DNA of 64,000 nucleotides from Fumia xinanensis (GCF_014384905.1 NZ_JACRSV010000002.1:496001-560000), one strand, 5' to 3'; shown: positions 35,290 to 45,820, numbered from the stretch's first letter. A program made the numbers and translations. The notes: generated by a model not told the origin, from the letters alone.

Positions 35290-35817
35290 TCATATTTTTT
35301 CCGTTGGGCAGCCTTCGGAAAGCGGACGTTCGTAAATCGCGGTGTAGACAAGGCGGCCGCCCAGCCTCTCGGATTTCATGAGGGAGATTTTGTCTACTGT
35401 CATGGATGCGGAGGGGATGGTGAGGAGAATTTTGTCTTTGGGGACGATCTGCCGCCCTAGGGTGATGTGGGGCTGGAACGGGCGGGATTCAATAGAGAAG
35501 CCCGCTTGCCGGAGGGCCGCTTGGAGCTGAGCGGCGAGGCGGGAGAGGGCGGGATTTCCTTCGATTCCCGCCCACCACAGATTCCCGAACCGGCCGGAGC
35601 CTCCCACGGTGAGAGAAAAGGGGGAGGCTTCCACAGAGTCCATGGCGCGGCGGACGGCGCCGGTCCTGCCGGTTTCGCCGATAAAGGCGAGGGTGAGGTG
35701 AAGGTTTTTGGAATCGGTAAAATTGCCGGAAAGGCTTTGGGTGCTAAGGGCGGCGATGCTTTCCAGAAGAAGGGCGCGGATTTCATCGGAAAAACGGACG
35801 GCGATAAATAGGCGCAT
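35290..35817 (-). CDS. thpR: RNA 2',3'-cyclic phosphodiesterase (2'-5' RNA ligase family)
   Basis: A 175-residue 2H phosphoesterase. The two catalytic HxTx motifs are HLTLAFIG (about 43) and HITLGR (about 131). N-terminus MRLFIAVRFSDEI is typical. The enzyme opens 2',3'-cyclic phosphates on RNA or can ligate tRNA halves in vitro. ATG 35817 follows GAAAGGAACCCGCC; the frame continues upstream to 35994 without family sequence. Confidence 0.92.
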   Translation of the reverse strand: MRLFIAVRFSDEIRALLLESIAALSTQSLSGNFTDSKNLHLTLAFIGETGRTGAVRRAMDSVEASPFSLTVGGSGRFGNLWWAGIEGNPALSRLAAQLQAALRQAGFSIESRPFQPHITLGRQIVPKDKILLTIPSASMTVDKISLMKSERLGGRLVYTAIYERPLSEGCPTEKI

Positions 35818-35931
35818 GGCGGGTTCCTTTCTGACTGATATTTTGTTGTTCAGGAGGAAAATCACTGCAATGGAGTGATAAAAGTGCCGGAAGCACAAAT
35901 ACTGGATACAAAACCGGTTGGAGGGAATGGG

Positions 35932-36303
35932 ATGGAAATTTTTCAGGGATATTTGGATAAAATCGAAAATGAGGAGCACCGGAACAGGGTGCAAACCGTG
36001 CTTTTATGGGTGGGGGAGCGGTTTCCGGAACTTTCGCCCAAGTTGGCGTGGAACCAGCCCATGTTTACCCATCACGGGACCTACATTATCGGTTTCAGTA
36101 CGGCAAAAAATCACATGGCCGTCGCGCCGGAGCGGGCGGGAATCCTGCGCTTTTGCGGGGAAATGGCAGAGGCCGGGTACGAGTACAGCAAACAGCTCAT
36201 GCGGATCAAGTGGAGTGAACCGGTGGATTATTCTCTGCTGGAGCGAATGATCCGGTTTAACATAGAGGACAAGGCGGACTGCAGGTCGTTTTGGCGGAAA
36301 TGA
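35932..36303 (+). CDS. DUF1801/YdhG-family protein (iron chaperone-like)
   Basis: A 123-residue protein with the DUF1801 pattern: LDKIENEEHRNRVQTVLLWVGERFPELSPKLAWNQPMFTHHGTYIIGFSTAKNHMAVAPE. Members are named iron chaperone (frataxin-like Fra) in Bacillus; that role here is by family only. ATG 35932 is preceded by TTGGAGGGAATGGG. A longer in-frame start at 35875 is possible. Confidence 0.82.
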   Translation: MEIFQGYLDKIENEEHRNRVQTVLLWVGERFPELSPKLAWNQPMFTHHGTYIIGFSTAKNHMAVAPERAGILRFCGEMAEAGYEYSKQLMRIKWSEPVDYSLLERMIRFNIEDKADCRSFWRK

Positions 36304-36479
36304 TTCTTGGCATTACACTTTGTCGAGAGGTTTTGGCTGGAGCGGGCGGGCTGCTTATCATTATCATACCAAAAAACCGGTGAAAATCCAATTGATATCA
36401 TGGGGGAATTGATTTTTCAGCCGGTTTGTATTAGAATAGCTTCAACAGGACTGGACAGTTTGCAGAAGGGGGCAGGGTC

Positions 36480-36806
36480 ATGGCGTTTCGAGACAAGGTG
36501 TATCACATAGTGGAGCAGATTCCAAAGGGGAAGGTGGCCACATACGGACAGGTCGCCTATCTCTGCGGCAAGCCGCGGGCGGCACGGGCAGTGGGGAACG
36601 CCCTTCACGAAAATCCCTTCGAAGGACAGGTGCCCTGCCACCGGGTGGTGAACGCAAAGGGAGAGTTGAGCGGGGCGTTCGCCTTCGGGGGACGGAACCG
36701 CCAGCGGGAGCTGTTGCAGGCGGAGGGAGTCGAGTTTCTCGCAAGCGGGGCGGTGGATTTAAAGCGGTGTATCTGGCGTCTGGAGGAAGCTCTTTGGGTT
36801 GAGTGA
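36480..36806 (+). CDS. Methylated-DNA-protein cysteine methyltransferase domain protein
   Basis: A 108-residue protein with only the C-terminal DNA-binding domain of O6-alkylguanine-DNA alkyltransferases. It has the helix-turn-helix KVATYGQVAYLCGKPRAARAVGNAL and the acceptor motif PCHRVV at about residue 58, so the cysteine is present (in alkyltransferase-like proteins it is Trp or Ala). It probably repairs or flags alkylguanine. The 470 bases after it hold no gene. Confidence 0.9.
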   Translation: MAFRDKVYHIVEQIPKGKVATYGQVAYLCGKPRAARAVGNALHENPFEGQVPCHRVVNAKGELSGAFAFGGRNRQRELLQAEGVEFLASGAVDLKRCIWRLEEALWVE

Positions 36807-37094
36807 AAATGTGCTTTTCGGGGAAAGGCGCGGCGTTTTTGAAGGCGGGATCGGTTGACGGCTGCCTCGGTGCATCCGGCAGTGGAAAGGCATTTTGGGA
36901 TGGAGCCGAAGACCCGCAGCTTTGGCATCTGCGGCGGTGTAACGGAAGAGCAGAAACGGTTCCAGGGCGGAGAAATCTGTTTTCGGATACGATTTGAGCC
37001 TTGCAGCTTTGGCAAGTCCCTGTGATTTATTGAGACTTCCCAAAAGCAGAGCAGATATTTTTACAATTAAGCAAAATAAATTTTTCTTCCCCCC

Positions 37095-37122
37095 TTGCAA
37101 TTTGATTTTTTTGCAGTATAAT
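37095..37122 (+). promoter_or_regulatory. Promoter of the ThuA-like gene
   Basis: TTGCAA (37095-37100), 16 bases, TATAAT (37117-37122). A 180-base untranslated leader follows, containing GCCTGC/GCAGGC near 37262; no known riboswitch was recognised. Confidence 0.5.
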
Positions 37123-37303
37123 AAAAGGGAAAAGAAAATGTAATGGTTTACATTTTTTTAACAAACCGGCTTTTTATTGTTAACGGACCCCCCAGTGAAG
37201 AGCCGGACGCTGTTTGGATCGGCAGTTTTGGGGATTGGAAGGCAACCCAGCAAAAAATAGGGCCTGCGTCAAGGGCAGGCAAAACCGAAAGGATTGAATA
37301 CCG

Positions 37304-38044
37304 ATGAAAAAAATCAATGTGACCATTTGGAACGAATTTGTCCACGAGAAAACCAACGAAATCGTCCAGAAAATTTACCCCGATGGCATCCACAAATGCC
37401 TGGGCGAATTTTTGGGCAGGGAAGAGGATATGGAAATTCGGTACGCCACACTGGATATGCCGGAACACGGCCTCAGCCAAGAGGTCTTAAACGCCACCGA
37501 TGTACTCATCTGGTGGGGGCATATGCACCATGACGATGTGAGCGACGAAGTGGTCGACCGGGTGTATGAGCGGGTGCAGGACGGCATGGGGCTTGTTTTG
37601 CTCCACTCGGCCCACGCGTCGAAGATTTTCCGCAAGCTCTGCGGTACGCCGACCCACATGCTCAAATGGGGCGATGAGATGAAAGAAATCCTCTGGGCGG
37701 TCGATCGGAGCCATCCCATCTTGGAGGGACTCCCGGATGAAAAAATCGTATTGGAGGAAGAAGAAATCTACGGCGAGCCCTTCTCGATTCCAACTCCCGA
37801 CGAGTTGGTGTTTATCAGCTGGTTTGAATGCGGCGCGGTGTTTAGAAGCGGCTGCTGCTACCGCCGGGGCAAGGGCAAAATCTTTTATTTCCAGCCCGGA
37901 CACGAGACGGTACCCACTTATCACCAGAAACCCATCCAGCAGGTCATCACAAACGCCGTCCGCTGGGCAAAGCCGGTGTGTGTCCCCGAGGTTGTACAGG
38001 GGCATTACGAACCGGATCATTGGGTGATCCCCAAGAAAAAATAA
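37304..38044 (+). CDS. ThuA-domain (trehalose utilisation-like) protein
   Basis: A 246-residue ThuA-like protein with a glutamine-amidotransferase-type fold. Family stretches: INVTIWNEFVHEK, DVLIWWGHMHHDDVSDEVVDRV, GMGLVLLHSAHASKIFRKLCG, and near the end GKIFYFQPGHETVPTYHQKPIQQVITNAVRWA. The reaction is unknown; members occur in sugar-use clusters, though no sugar genes are nearby. ATG 37304 follows GAAAGGATTGAATACC. A strong terminator follows. Confidence 0.9.
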   Translation: MKKINVTIWNEFVHEKTNEIVQKIYPDGIHKCLGEFLGREEDMEIRYATLDMPEHGLSQEVLNATDVLIWWGHMHHDDVSDEVVDRVYERVQDGMGLVLLHSAHASKIFRKLCGTPTHMLKWGDEMKEILWAVDRSHPILEGLPDEKIVLEEEEIYGEPFSIPTPDELVFISWFECGAVFRSGCCYRRGKGKIFYFQPGHETVPTYHQKPIQQVITNAVRWAKPVCVPEVVQGHYEPDHWVIPKKK

Positions 38045-38060
38045 TTTTAAATGATCAAAA

Positions 38061-38095
38061 CGCGCTGCCGTTAGAACAACGGCGGCGCGTTTTTC
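38061..38095 (+). terminator. Terminator after the ThuA-like gene
   Basis: CGCGCTGCCGTT-agaac-AACGGCGGCGCG followed by TTTTT; one G-U pair. Confidence 0.9.
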
Positions 38096-38232
38096 ATGAT
38101 ACCAAATACTACTTTTGCCTTGTAAAGGTGTCTGATGGAAAAGAGGTGCTCCGCATCGCTTCACTACTTGACATTTTTCTTATAATAAAGTACCTTTAAC
38201 ATATTAAAAAGACATTGACGGGAAAGGATTTT

Positions 38233-39363
38233 ATGAAAAAGTTACCTTTAAAAGTAGATGCGATGATTATGTCAGAGTGCTGGACCTATTACAAAATGGC
38301 TATTATTGAAACCTCGCCATACAAATATCCTTGGCTGGCTTCCCATTTTAGGGCCTTTTCCTATCATGACCTGTCCGTCATGCTTGGGGAAAACGGGCAT
38401 ATGCACCCATTGCAGTATTTTGAAGACATTCTGTCGATTCAGGAAATTCCAATTGGAACGGTGAATAATGGCAGCTTGATTGAGACGTTAACAGGTGAAA
38501 TCAGCCAGGGTAATTATCTCGTTATTGAGTGCAATTTTCCAAAGCTGTTTTCTGATGATCCAGAATGTTTTCACATCCATGAAGTGTTTCTATTTGGATT
38601 TGATGAGGAAAAGCAAGTTTTTTACAGCACTTTGCTGCAAAGTTCCGGCAGGTTTCAGGAAGCAGAAATTCCCTTTGCACGTCTGCGGGAAGCGTTTTCG
38701 GATATTTCCTGCTTTTATGGTGATCACCCTGAAATCATGTCGGAGCGCCGCTGCTTTTATTACAGTATCTCACGCATTCGTCTCAGGGAACAATACAATA
38801 ATGATAATAGCCTTTATTTGTTGCTTGAAAAAATCCAGGATGAGCTTCGGGGCTCCATGCACAGGACACTTATTTATGATAAAAATGGGCAGCTTCCCGA
38901 TGCTTCTTCCTTGATTTACAGCAAAGAAGGAAAAGTATCTGTAACAGGGGAATATTTTACAGGTCTTGCCTGTCTTTTGATGATGCGGGAGGACATCAAA
39001 AGGCTGCTGGAAATGGATACAATTCCGCAGGAGCTCATGGAACGTACAACTTCTTCCCTTATGAAGCTGCACGAACATCAAAGCATCATTCACTTATCGC
39101 TCAAATGGTTTTTAGACGAAATATCTACAGACAATCCGCAGCTGCGGGCCCTTGTGGAGTGGTACGGAAATTGCTGCGGAAACATGAATATGATGTACTT
39201 GATGGCGTTAAAGTTTGAAATGACGCAAAAACGGGAACTGCTTGAAAGGATACAAGAGAAGCTGCTGGCTTTATATAAAGAAGAGCATGATTGCCTGACG
39301 CAATTTGAAACGATTGCCCGGAAGGAATACTATGAATATCTCCGGCGGCAATTAAAGTCCTGA
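38233..39363 (+). CDS. Unknown protein, possibly BtrH_N/papain-like fold
   Basis: A 376-residue protein I do not firmly recognise. The N-terminal half (SECWTYYKMAIIETSP..., then GNYLVIECNFPKLFSDDPECFHIHEVFLFGFDEEKQVFYSTLLQSSGRF) recalls the butirosin BtrH N-terminal domain, a cysteine-peptidase-like fold with Cys near the start and a later His. The C-terminal half is helical. It has no signal peptide. The gene is clearly more AT-rich than its neighbours and stands alone, which suggests transfer. ATG 38233 follows GGGAAAGGATTTT. Such proteins often sit with natural-product genes; none is seen here. Confidence 0.7.
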   Translation: MKKLPLKVDAMIMSECWTYYKMAIIETSPYKYPWLASHFRAFSYHDLSVMLGENGHMHPLQYFEDILSIQEIPIGTVNNGSLIETLTGEISQGNYLVIECNFPKLFSDDPECFHIHEVFLFGFDEEKQVFYSTLLQSSGRFQEAEIPFARLREAFSDISCFYGDHPEIMSERRCFYYSISRIRLREQYNNDNSLYLLLEKIQDELRGSMHRTLIYDKNGQLPDASSLIYSKEGKVSVTGEYFTGLACLLMMREDIKRLLEMDTIPQELMERTTSSLMKLHEHQSIIHLSLKWFLDEISTDNPQLRALVEWYGNCCGNMNMMYLMALKFEMTQKRELLERIQEKLLALYKEEHDCLTQFETIARKEYYEYLRRQLKS

Positions 39364-39502
39364 TTATTTGCGTCGTTTGTTCCCCGCAGACAGGCTTTCG
39401 GGCCGATAGAGATCGGGGAAAAATCTGTCTTGCAACAAGCAAAGCCGCTTTGAAACGGAATGCGCTGTTTCCGCCCATTTTTAGAGCGAAAGTCCTTTTC
39501 AC

Positions 39503-40075
39503 TCATTTCTCCGTTGTTTTTTCATCCCGGAGGAGGATGTAATTCATATCTTCAAAGGTTTTGTCCAGCAGTTTGGCGTAGAATTCGCCGTTTTTCACAT
39601 AGGTGAAGCCGCATTTCTCGATGACCCGCTTTGACTGGCCATTTTCGGTGAAGTGGCCGACGGTGAGGGCGTCCAGACCCAGCTGTTCAAAGCAGAAATG
39701 GATGACGGCGGTGACCGCTTCCGGCATGAGCCCCCGGCCCCAGTAGTCTTTTGAAAGGACATAACCCACTTCTTTCACCTTGAGGTCGCTGTACCGAGGG
39801 TCGCTGTCGGCCCAGGAAGGGTGGAGGCCCAGTGAGCCGATGACCTTTCCATTTTCCCGGTAAACCAGGGCGAAAATATTTTTTTCCTCCAGCCAGGAGG
39901 TGAGAATTTGACGAGAGGCTTCAATGGACTCGTGGTGGGGCCAGCCCGCCATTTCGCCCACGCCGGGGACGGAAGCGTATTCATATAAATCCGAAAGGTC
40001 GGATTCCTGCCAGGGGCGGAGGGTCAGGCGCAGGGTTTCAAGGGTGGCGTTCGAGAGGTCGACGGTGATGTCCAT
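39503..40075 (-). CDS. GNAT acetyltransferase (RimJ/RimL type)
   Basis: A 190-residue N-acetyltransferase: ETLRLTLRPWQESDLSDLYEYA at the start, then GYVLSKDYWGRGLMPEAVTAVIHFCFEQLGLDALTV with the acetyl-CoA loop. NGQSKRVIEKCGFTYV is typical of the RimJ/RimL branch. The substrate is unknown. Start ATG 40075 follows ACAGGAGGAACTAAA. Confidence 0.9.
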   Translation of the reverse strand: MDITVDLSNATLETLRLTLRPWQESDLSDLYEYASVPGVGEMAGWPHHESIEASRQILTSWLEEKNIFALVYRENGKVIGSLGLHPSWADSDPRYSDLKVKEVGYVLSKDYWGRGLMPEAVTAVIHFCFEQLGLDALTVGHFTENGQSKRVIEKCGFTYVKNGEFYAKLLDKTFEDMNYILLRDEKTTEK

Positions 40076-40114
40076 TTTAGTTCCTCCTGTCTGTTCAAAT
40101 TGGTTTTCACGGGG

Positions 40115-40675
40115 CTATTCGGCCGTGGGGAAGCCCTTATAAGGTTCGGTGTGGGAGATGACGATGTCGGTGCCGGGAACGCTGATGTCTTCGCCGTTGA
40201 GCGCAAAATAAATGTCCAGAGAGGCGGGGGCGCCAAGCTCCGGGTTGACAAAATTCTGCTGAAGGGTGCGCTGGACAGAATCGAGAACCATCTGAATCAG
40301 CTCGGTGTTGTCATAGACAAAAAATTCTTTCACCTGGGGGTCGGGAGGCCCGACGACGAGGGCGGAGGTGTCGGCGAAAGAGACGGTCATGCCGCCTTTT
40401 CCGGTGGTGATTTCGTCCGACAGATCAAGGTTCCAGCCGGTGAAGGCGGTGATGGATGAGAGAAGGGATTTGGGGGTCAATTCTCCTCCCAACGCAATGG
40501 GAAATTCCTGAAAATTGTCGTTCATGCCGATGTAAACGGTGGCGGGGGTGAGTTCCGGCTGGGAGACGCTGGGGGAAGAGGCATCAGGTGGATTTTTGGA
40601 GCCGGAATTGGCGCATCCAGTCAGTGCCAGGGTCAAGGCCAGAGTTACAGCGGCGGCGGTCAAAAGTTTTCTCAT
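40115..40675 (-). CDS. Secreted lipoprotein, unknown function
   Basis: A 186-residue lipoprotein with the signal MRKLLTAAAVTLALTLALTGC and lipobox LTGC (Cys at about 21). A Ser/Pro-rich linker follows, then a domain with VYIGMNDNFQEFPIALGG and FFVYDNTELIQMVLDSVQRTL, which vaguely recalls GerMN-type domains. ATG 40675 follows AGGAGGACATTTT; the frame extends upstream but the lipobox fixes the start. Confidence 0.75.
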   Translation of the reverse strand: MRKLLTAAAVTLALTLALTGCANSGSKNPPDASSPSVSQPELTPATVYIGMNDNFQEFPIALGGELTPKSLLSSITAFTGWNLDLSDEITTGKGGMTVSFADTSALVVGPPDPQVKEFFVYDNTELIQMVLDSVQRTLQQNFVNPELGAPASLDIYFALNGEDISVPGTDIVISHTEPYKGFPTAE

Positions 40676-40763
40676 AAAATGTCCTCCTGAAAATGTCCCG
40701 GCAGATTTCACGCCAGGGGATTTTTTTACCATAGCACAGATTTGGGCAAAATGCAAGAAAAAC

Positions 40764-40796
40764 AAAAGAACCAGGGCGATTCGCTCCGGTTCTTTG
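40764..40796 (-). terminator. secA terminator
   Basis: On the minus strand AAAGAACC and GGTTCTTT arms flank a GC-rich loop; GTTTTTCTT follows. Confidence 0.75.
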
Positions 40797-40836
40797 GGTT
40801 TATCCATATTACTTAAGAGGGTTTCGATTACCTCAA

Positions 40837-43602
40837 TTACTGCTCATGGGGTTCGGTGACTTCCTCGTTTGCGCCGCAGCACTTTTTGTACTTTTTGCCG
40901 CTGCCACATGGGCAGGGGTCGTTGCGGCCGACTTTCTTCACATGGACAGGCTCCTTGCGGATGGAGCGGTCGCTGTCACCGTGGACGGCGACGGTGGGTT
41001 TTGCCACCTGCTCCCGCTTGGGCTCTTCCTGGGTGCGGATCTGGATGGTCAGGAGCATACGGACGGTGTCCTCGCGGATGGAGGCGACCATGGCATCGAA
41101 CATCTCGAAGCCTTCCATACGGTACTCAACTACCGGGTCGCGCTGGCCGTAGGAGCGTAGGTAGATGCCCTTTTTGAGCTCATCCATGTTGTCGATGTGG
41201 TCCATCCAATAGCGGTCGACGTTTTTGAGGAGGATGACCCGCTCGACTTCCCGCATCATTTCTTCACCAAAGAGTTTGTCCTTCTCGGCGTAGATGTCCA
41301 GAGCCTTGTTCACAAGCCCGTCGATAATGTCTTTTTTCTCCACCAGGGCAAGCTCGTTGAGATCCTTGTAACGAAGGTCCTCTTCGGTGGTCAAAAAGCC
41401 CATGAAGTGGTCGCGGAGGCCGTCGATATTCCAGTTGTCGTGGATTTCGGTGTCGGGCAGGTAGGTGTTGACCGTTTCGGTGATATTGTCGCGGATCATA
41501 TCGAGGATGGACTCGTGGATGTCCTCGCCGTCCAGGACTTTGGAGCGCTGGGCGTAGATGATCTCACGCTGTTTATTCATGACGTCGTCGAAGTTTAAGA
41601 CGTTGCGGCGGATGCCGAAGTTGCGGCCTTCCACCTTCTTCTGAGCCGATTCGATGGAGTTTGTGAGCATCTTCATCTGGATGGGTTCAGTTTCATCGAT
41701 TTTCAGGGTTTCCATCAGGTTCTGAACTCGCTCGCCGCCGAAGAGGCGCATGATGTCGTCCTCCAGCGAGAGGAAGAACCGGCTTTCACCGGGGTCTCCC
41801 TGACGGCCAGCACGGCCGCGGAGCTGGTTGTCGATACGGCGGGACTCGTGGCGCTCGGTGCCCAGGATAAAGAGGCCGCCAGCCGCGCGGACTTCCTCCG
41901 CCTCAGCTTTAATCTGTTCTTTGTGTTTTGCTTCCAGTTCCTGGAAGGTCTTGCGGGCATTGAGGATTTCCTCGTCGTCGGTCTCGCCGTAGCCGGTGGC
42001 CTCGACGATCATTTCCTCTTCAAAGCCCATTTTGCGCATTTCGTTTTTGGCCAGGTACTCGGCGTTTCCGCCCAGCATGATATCAGTTCCGCGGCCCGCC
42101 ATGTTGGTGGCGATGGTGACGGCGTCCTTTTTACCGGCCTGTGCGACGATTTCCGCCTCTTTTTCGTGATATTTTGCGTTTAAGACCTCGTGTTTGATGC
42201 CGCGTTTTTTCAGCATCTTGCTCAAAAGCTCCGACTTGTCGATGGTGACGGTGCCCACAAGGACCGGCTGGTGACGCTCGTGACACTCGACGATCTGGTC
42301 GATGACAGCGGTATATTTGCCCCGCTCGTTTTTGAACACCACGTCGTCGTGGTCGACGCGCTGGACAGGCTTGTTGGTGGGGATTTCGATGACGTCCAGC
42401 TTATAAATCTCCCGGAATTCCGATTCCTCGGTCATAGCGGTACCGGTCATACCGGAGAGCTTTTTGTAAAGCCTAAACAGGTTCTGGAAGGTGATGGTGG
42501 CTAAAGTTTTGGACTCACGTGCAACCTTGACGCCCTCTTTTGCCTCGATGGCCTGGTGGAGGCCCTCGTTGTAGCGGCGGCCCATCATCAGACGTCCGGT
42601 GAACTCATCGACGATGATGACTTCGCCGTCCTTGACCACATAATCCTGTTCGTTGTGCATAATGCCGTGGGCCTTGATGGCCTGATTGATGTGGTGTAGG
42701 AGGGTCAGGTTTTCGGAATCCATCAGGTTTTCCACGTTGAAATACTGCTCGGCCTTTTTGACGCCGGAGGGGGTCAGCGTGGCGGTTTTGGCCTTTTCGT
42801 CGACGATGTAGTCGCCGTCGATGCCGTCGTTGTCCACTTTGTCGTCCAGCTCGACGACTTTATGCATTTTGAGGGTCCGGGCGAACATGTCGGCAAGCTG
42901 ATAAAGCTCGGTGGACTGGTCGCCCTGGCCGGAAATGATGAGGGGGGTACGGGCTTCGTCAATCAGGATGGAGTCCACCTCGTCGACGACGGCGAAGTTA
43001 AAGGGCCGCTGAACCCGCTGGTTTTTATAGATGACCATGTTGTCGCGGAGATAGTCAAAGCCGATTTCATTGTTGGTGCCGTAGGTCACGTCGCAGGCGT
43101 AGGCTTTGCGGCGTTCGTCGTTGTCCATATCGTGGATAATGAGGCCGACGGTGAGGCCCAGGTATTTATACACCTTGCCCATCCACTCGGAGTCACGCTT
43201 TGCCAGGTAGTCGTTGACGGTGACGATGTGGACGCCTTCGCCGGAAAGGGCGTTTAAGTAGGCGGGGAGGGTGGACACCAGGGTTTTTCCTTCACCGGTG
43301 CGCATCTCGGCAATACGGCCCTGGTGGAGCACGATGCCGCCGATGATCTGTACCGGGAAGTGGCGCATATTGAGGACGCGGGCCGCCGCCTCGCGGCAGG
43401 TGGCGAATGCGTCGGGGAGGATGTCGTCCAAAGTTTCCCCGTTGGCCAGACGGCCTTTGAGCTTGGCGGTCATACCGCGGAGTTCCGCCTCGCTCATGGC
43501 TTTATACTTGTCCTCCAGCGCGAGAACCTGGTTTTTTATCGGTTCGATTCGTTTCAGCTCTCTTTTGGAGTAAGAACCGAACAAGGTTTTAATCAGTCCC
43601 AA
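40837..43602 (-). CDS. secA: Preprotein translocase ATPase SecA
   Basis: A 921-residue SecA, the motor of the Sec pathway. Walker [11 protein letters not shown] (about 99-108), [15 protein letters not shown], helicase motif [32 protein letters not shown], and a C-terminal zinc finger [13 protein letters not shown] that binds SecB or phospholipid. The start is TTG 43602 (GGACTGATTAAAACC follows) preceded by AAGGAAGGACTT. It is the only SecA gene in the window and appears monocistronic. Confidence 0.98.
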   Translation of the reverse strand: MGLIKTLFGSYSKRELKRIEPIKNQVLALEDKYKAMSEAELRGMTAKLKGRLANGETLDDILPDAFATCREAAARVLNMRHFPVQIIGGIVLHQGRIAEMRTGEGKTLVSTLPAYLNALSGEGVHIVTVNDYLAKRDSEWMGKVYKYLGLTVGLIIHDMDNDERRKAYACDVTYGTNNEIGFDYLRDNMVIYKNQRVQRPFNFAVVDEVDSILIDEARTPLIISGQGDQSTELYQLADMFARTLKMHKVVELDDKVDNDGIDGDYIVDEKAKTATLTPSGVKKAEQYFNVENLMDSENLTLLHHINQAIKAHGIMHNEQDYVVKDGEVIIVDEFTGRLMMGRRYNEGLHQAIEAKEGVKVARESKTLATITFQNLFRLYKKLSGMTGTAMTEESEFREIYKLDVIEIPTNKPVQRVDHDDVVFKNERGKYTAVIDQIVECHERHQPVLVGTVTIDKSELLSKMLKKRGIKHEVLNAKYHEKEAEIVAQAGKKDAVTIATNMAGRGTDIMLGGNAEYLAKNEMRKMGFEEEMIVEATGYGETDDEEILNARKTFQELEAKHKEQIKAEAEEVRAAGGLFILGTERHESRRIDNQLRGRAGRQGDPGESRFFLSLEDDIMRLFGGERVQNLMETLKIDETEPIQMKMLTNSIESAQKKVEGRNFGIRRNVLNFDDVMNKQREIIYAQRSKVLDGEDIHESILDMIRDNITETVNTYLPDTEIHDNWNIDGLRDHFMGFLTTEEDLRYKDLNELALVEKKDIIDGLVNKALDIYAEKDKLFGEEMMREVERVILLKNVDRYWMDHIDNMDELKKGIYLRSYGQRDPVVEYRMEGFEMFDAMVASIREDTVRMLLTIQIRTQEEPKREQVAKPTVAVHGDSDRSIRKEPVHVKKVGRNDPCPCGSGKKYKKCCGANEEVTEPHEQ

Positions 43603-43837
43603 AGTTTAAGTCCTTCCTTTCGGTAGCCTGTCCACCCAGTGAATAGGCTCTGTATTGGGCAGCCACCCTCCGCCGGAACGCAAAAAACGCTTTCGGGAGC
43701 CGGATACCCTGCATAAAGTCCGCAGGGGAATTTTTCCGATAGAAATTTGCCCGGCGAACATAACGCTCACGCAACATTATACCTGACGGGAGCGCATTTA
43801 TCAAGGGGTAATTTGTGAATATTTCACATTGATTGAC

Positions 43838-44644
43838 CTATTTTAAAAGCTCCAGCGCGTTTCCTGCAAAAATCCGGTCTTTTTGCGCCGAAGTGAGGGG
43901 AAGCGCGTCGATATACCGGGCCCCTTCTTCGGGGGAACCCCAGGGGCAGTCGCTGCCGAAGAGGATATGTTCGGCGCCGTGGTTTTGGATGATGCGCAAA
44001 GCCTGTTCCGGGGGCATGTGGGCGGGGGCCAGGGAGGTGTCGAAAAAGACGCCGGTTCCCACGAGGAGCTCCTCCACTTGGTCCCAGCGGGCAAAGCCGC
44101 CCATGTGGGCCAGCACCATTTTGAGCCGGGGGAACTGTTTGTGGATTTCCAGAGCCTTTTTGGGGAACACCCGGGTCACGTCGGGAGAAACGGGGTCGAA
44201 GCCCGCGTGAAAAACGCAGAACATGTCCCACTGGGAGCAGAGGTCATAGGCCTCCAGGAGGGTTTTGTCGTCCATTTCCACACCTTGATAGTCGGGATGG
44301 AGCTTCAGGCCAGGGAGACCCAGTTCTTTGACGCGCTGGAGCTCCTCCAAAGCGTCAGCAGCGGCGGCGTGGACGCTGCCCAACGCTCGGCAGACATAGT
44401 TGCTGCCGTCCGCCGATTCCTTGTCGATAGAGGCGGCGAAGTTGTTGACGTTTGTTTGCTGCTTGGGGGCGGTGGCGATGTTGAGGGCGAGAAATCGGTC
44501 CACGCCCCAGGCCCGCATCTTTTCCCGGGTGTCGTCGAAGGTGCCGTCGGTTAGGGGCGTTTGCCCACAGATGGAGGCAAGGTGGGGGATGGCTTTTTCC
44601 GCTACCTTGGGCGGGAAACAATGGGTGTGAAAGTCGATGAGCAT
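43838..44644 (-). CDS. Amidohydrolase (PF04909 type)
   Basis: A 268-residue TIM-barrel metal-dependent hydrolase. The N-terminal DFHTHCFPP supplies two His ligands, FCVFHAGFDP and VLAHMGG further ones, and LFGSDCPWGSPEEGARYI the C-terminal Asp. Members act on ring-cleavage or decarboxylase substrates; the substrate here is unknown. ATG 44644 gives MLIDFHTH. The 320 bases before the next gene hold only degraded GC-rich repeat-like sequence. Confidence 0.88.
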   Translation of the reverse strand: MLIDFHTHCFPPKVAEKAIPHLASICGQTPLTDGTFDDTREKMRAWGVDRFLALNIATAPKQQTNVNNFAASIDKESADGSNYVCRALGSVHAAAADALEELQRVKELGLPGLKLHPDYQGVEMDDKTLLEAYDLCSQWDMFCVFHAGFDPVSPDVTRVFPKKALEIHKQFPRLKMVLAHMGGFARWDQVEELLVGTGVFFDTSLAPAHMPPEQALRIIQNHGAEHILFGSDCPWGSPEEGARYIDALPLTSAQKDRIFAGNALELLK

Positions 44645-44963
44645 TGGTATCAAAGTCCTTTTCTTGCAGACGGCTGCGCCGCGGAGCGGGTCGCCGGCGG
44701 GCGGCTGACCCTACAAAGAACCGGGCGTCCCAACCGGGACCGTGGAATTTTTGAGCGGCCTGCTTTTTTTGAAGTAATAGGATGGCAATTGCGAAAGGGG
44801 CGAATCCGTCCTTGTGACGGGATTGGATGTCTGCGGGCGGCTGATAGCGGCCCCTACAGCGTCATAAAAATTTCATCGGGGAGAAATCCCTTGCGCAAGT
44901 ACCGGTTTTAAAAGCGGAAGGAGTCCATCCGCAAAAAAACGGATGAACCCCTTGGGAGCGTAT

Positions 44964-45590
44964 TTACTTGGTGCCGAAAATGCGGTCGCCGGCGTCGCCG
45001 AGACCGGGCACGATGTATTTGTGTTCGTTGAGCTTTTCATCCAGGTTGGCGCAGTAGACCTGTACGTCGGGATGGGCTTCGGTGAGGGCTTTGAGGCCCT
45101 CGGGAGCGGCGATAACGCAGAGGAACTTGATGTGTTTGACGCCCTTGTCCTTGAGCATCTGGATGGCGTCCACAGCGCTGCCGCCGGTGGCGAGCATGGG
45201 GTCTAAAACGTAAACTTCCCGGCTCACGATGTCCATGGGGAGCTTGCAATAGTACTCGTGGGGCTCAAAGGTCTCGGGGTCCCGGTAGAGGCCGATGTGG
45301 CCTACTTTCGCGGCGGGGACCAAAGCTAGCATCCCCTCCACCATGCCCAGTCCCGCCCGGAGGATGGGGACAAAGGCCATTTTGCGTCCGCTGATCACCT
45401 TGGTTTTCGCCATGGCGACGGGGGTCTCGATCTCGACTTCCTTTAAGGGAAGGTCACGGGTGGCTTCGTAGCACATGAGCATGGCGATTTCGGAAATCAG
45501 CTCCCGAAACTCCTTGGAGCCGGTGTTTTTGTCGCGCAAGAGGGAAATCTTGTGCTGGATGAGGGGGTGGTCCATAATCATGGGATTCAT
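44964..45590 (-). CDS. upp: Uracil phosphoribosyltransferase
   Basis: A 208-residue UPRTase that makes UMP from uracil and PRPP. Landmarks: [54 protein letters not shown], the PRPP loop [18 protein letters not shown], and the uracil-binding end [20 protein letters not shown] 45590 follows AGGAAAGGAACTTGATACT. It lies downstream of rpiB on the same strand, 230 bases apart, with a perfect inverted repeat between. Confidence 0.97.
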   Translation of the reverse strand: MNPMIMDHPLIQHKISLLRDKNTGSKEFRELISEIAMLMCYEATRDLPLKEVEIETPVAMAKTKVISGRKMAFVPILRAGLGMVEGMLALVPAAKVGHIGLYRDPETFEPHEYYCKLPMDIVSREVYVLDPMLATGGSAVDAIQMLKDKGVKHIKFLCVIAAPEGLKALTEAHPDVQVYCANLDEKLNEHKYIVPGLGDAGDRIFGTK

Positions 45591-45705
45591 AGTATCAAGT
45601 TCCTTTCCTGAGGGTTTTCCCGCAGGGGAAAACCGTTTTTTTACATACACAAACCCTCCTGTAGGAGGGGAATTTGACCCTAAAATAAATTGGAGGTGAA
45701 GGGTT

Positions 45706-45731
45706 GCCGGCATTTTTCCAAAAATGCCGGC
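45706..45731. repeat. Perfect inverted repeat between upp and rpiB
   Basis: GCCGGCATTTTT-cc-AAAAATGCCGGC, 12-bp arms. It probably terminates rpiB transcripts, although the T-tract lies inside the stem. Confidence 0.5.
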
Positions 45732-45820
45732 GAAAGCATCCGGTGTTCACCGGGCGTTTCCCCTGGCCCCGCAAACTGACTGCCGCGCAGATCGCGCGCC
45801 GGAATGACGGGGGGAGGGCT

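Noticed and set aside
36807..37094. Small frames between the alkyltransferase-like and ThuA-like genes
   Set aside because: Short frames on both strands lack ribosome sites and sensible composition; nothing else was recognised in this gap.
44645..44940. Possible remnant CRISPR array or gene between the amidohydrolase and upp
   Set aside because: GC-rich pieces such as GGCGGCTGA recur but there is no period near 66 bases and no TTGAAA(C/T) handle. I regard it as degraded dispersed repeat sequence.
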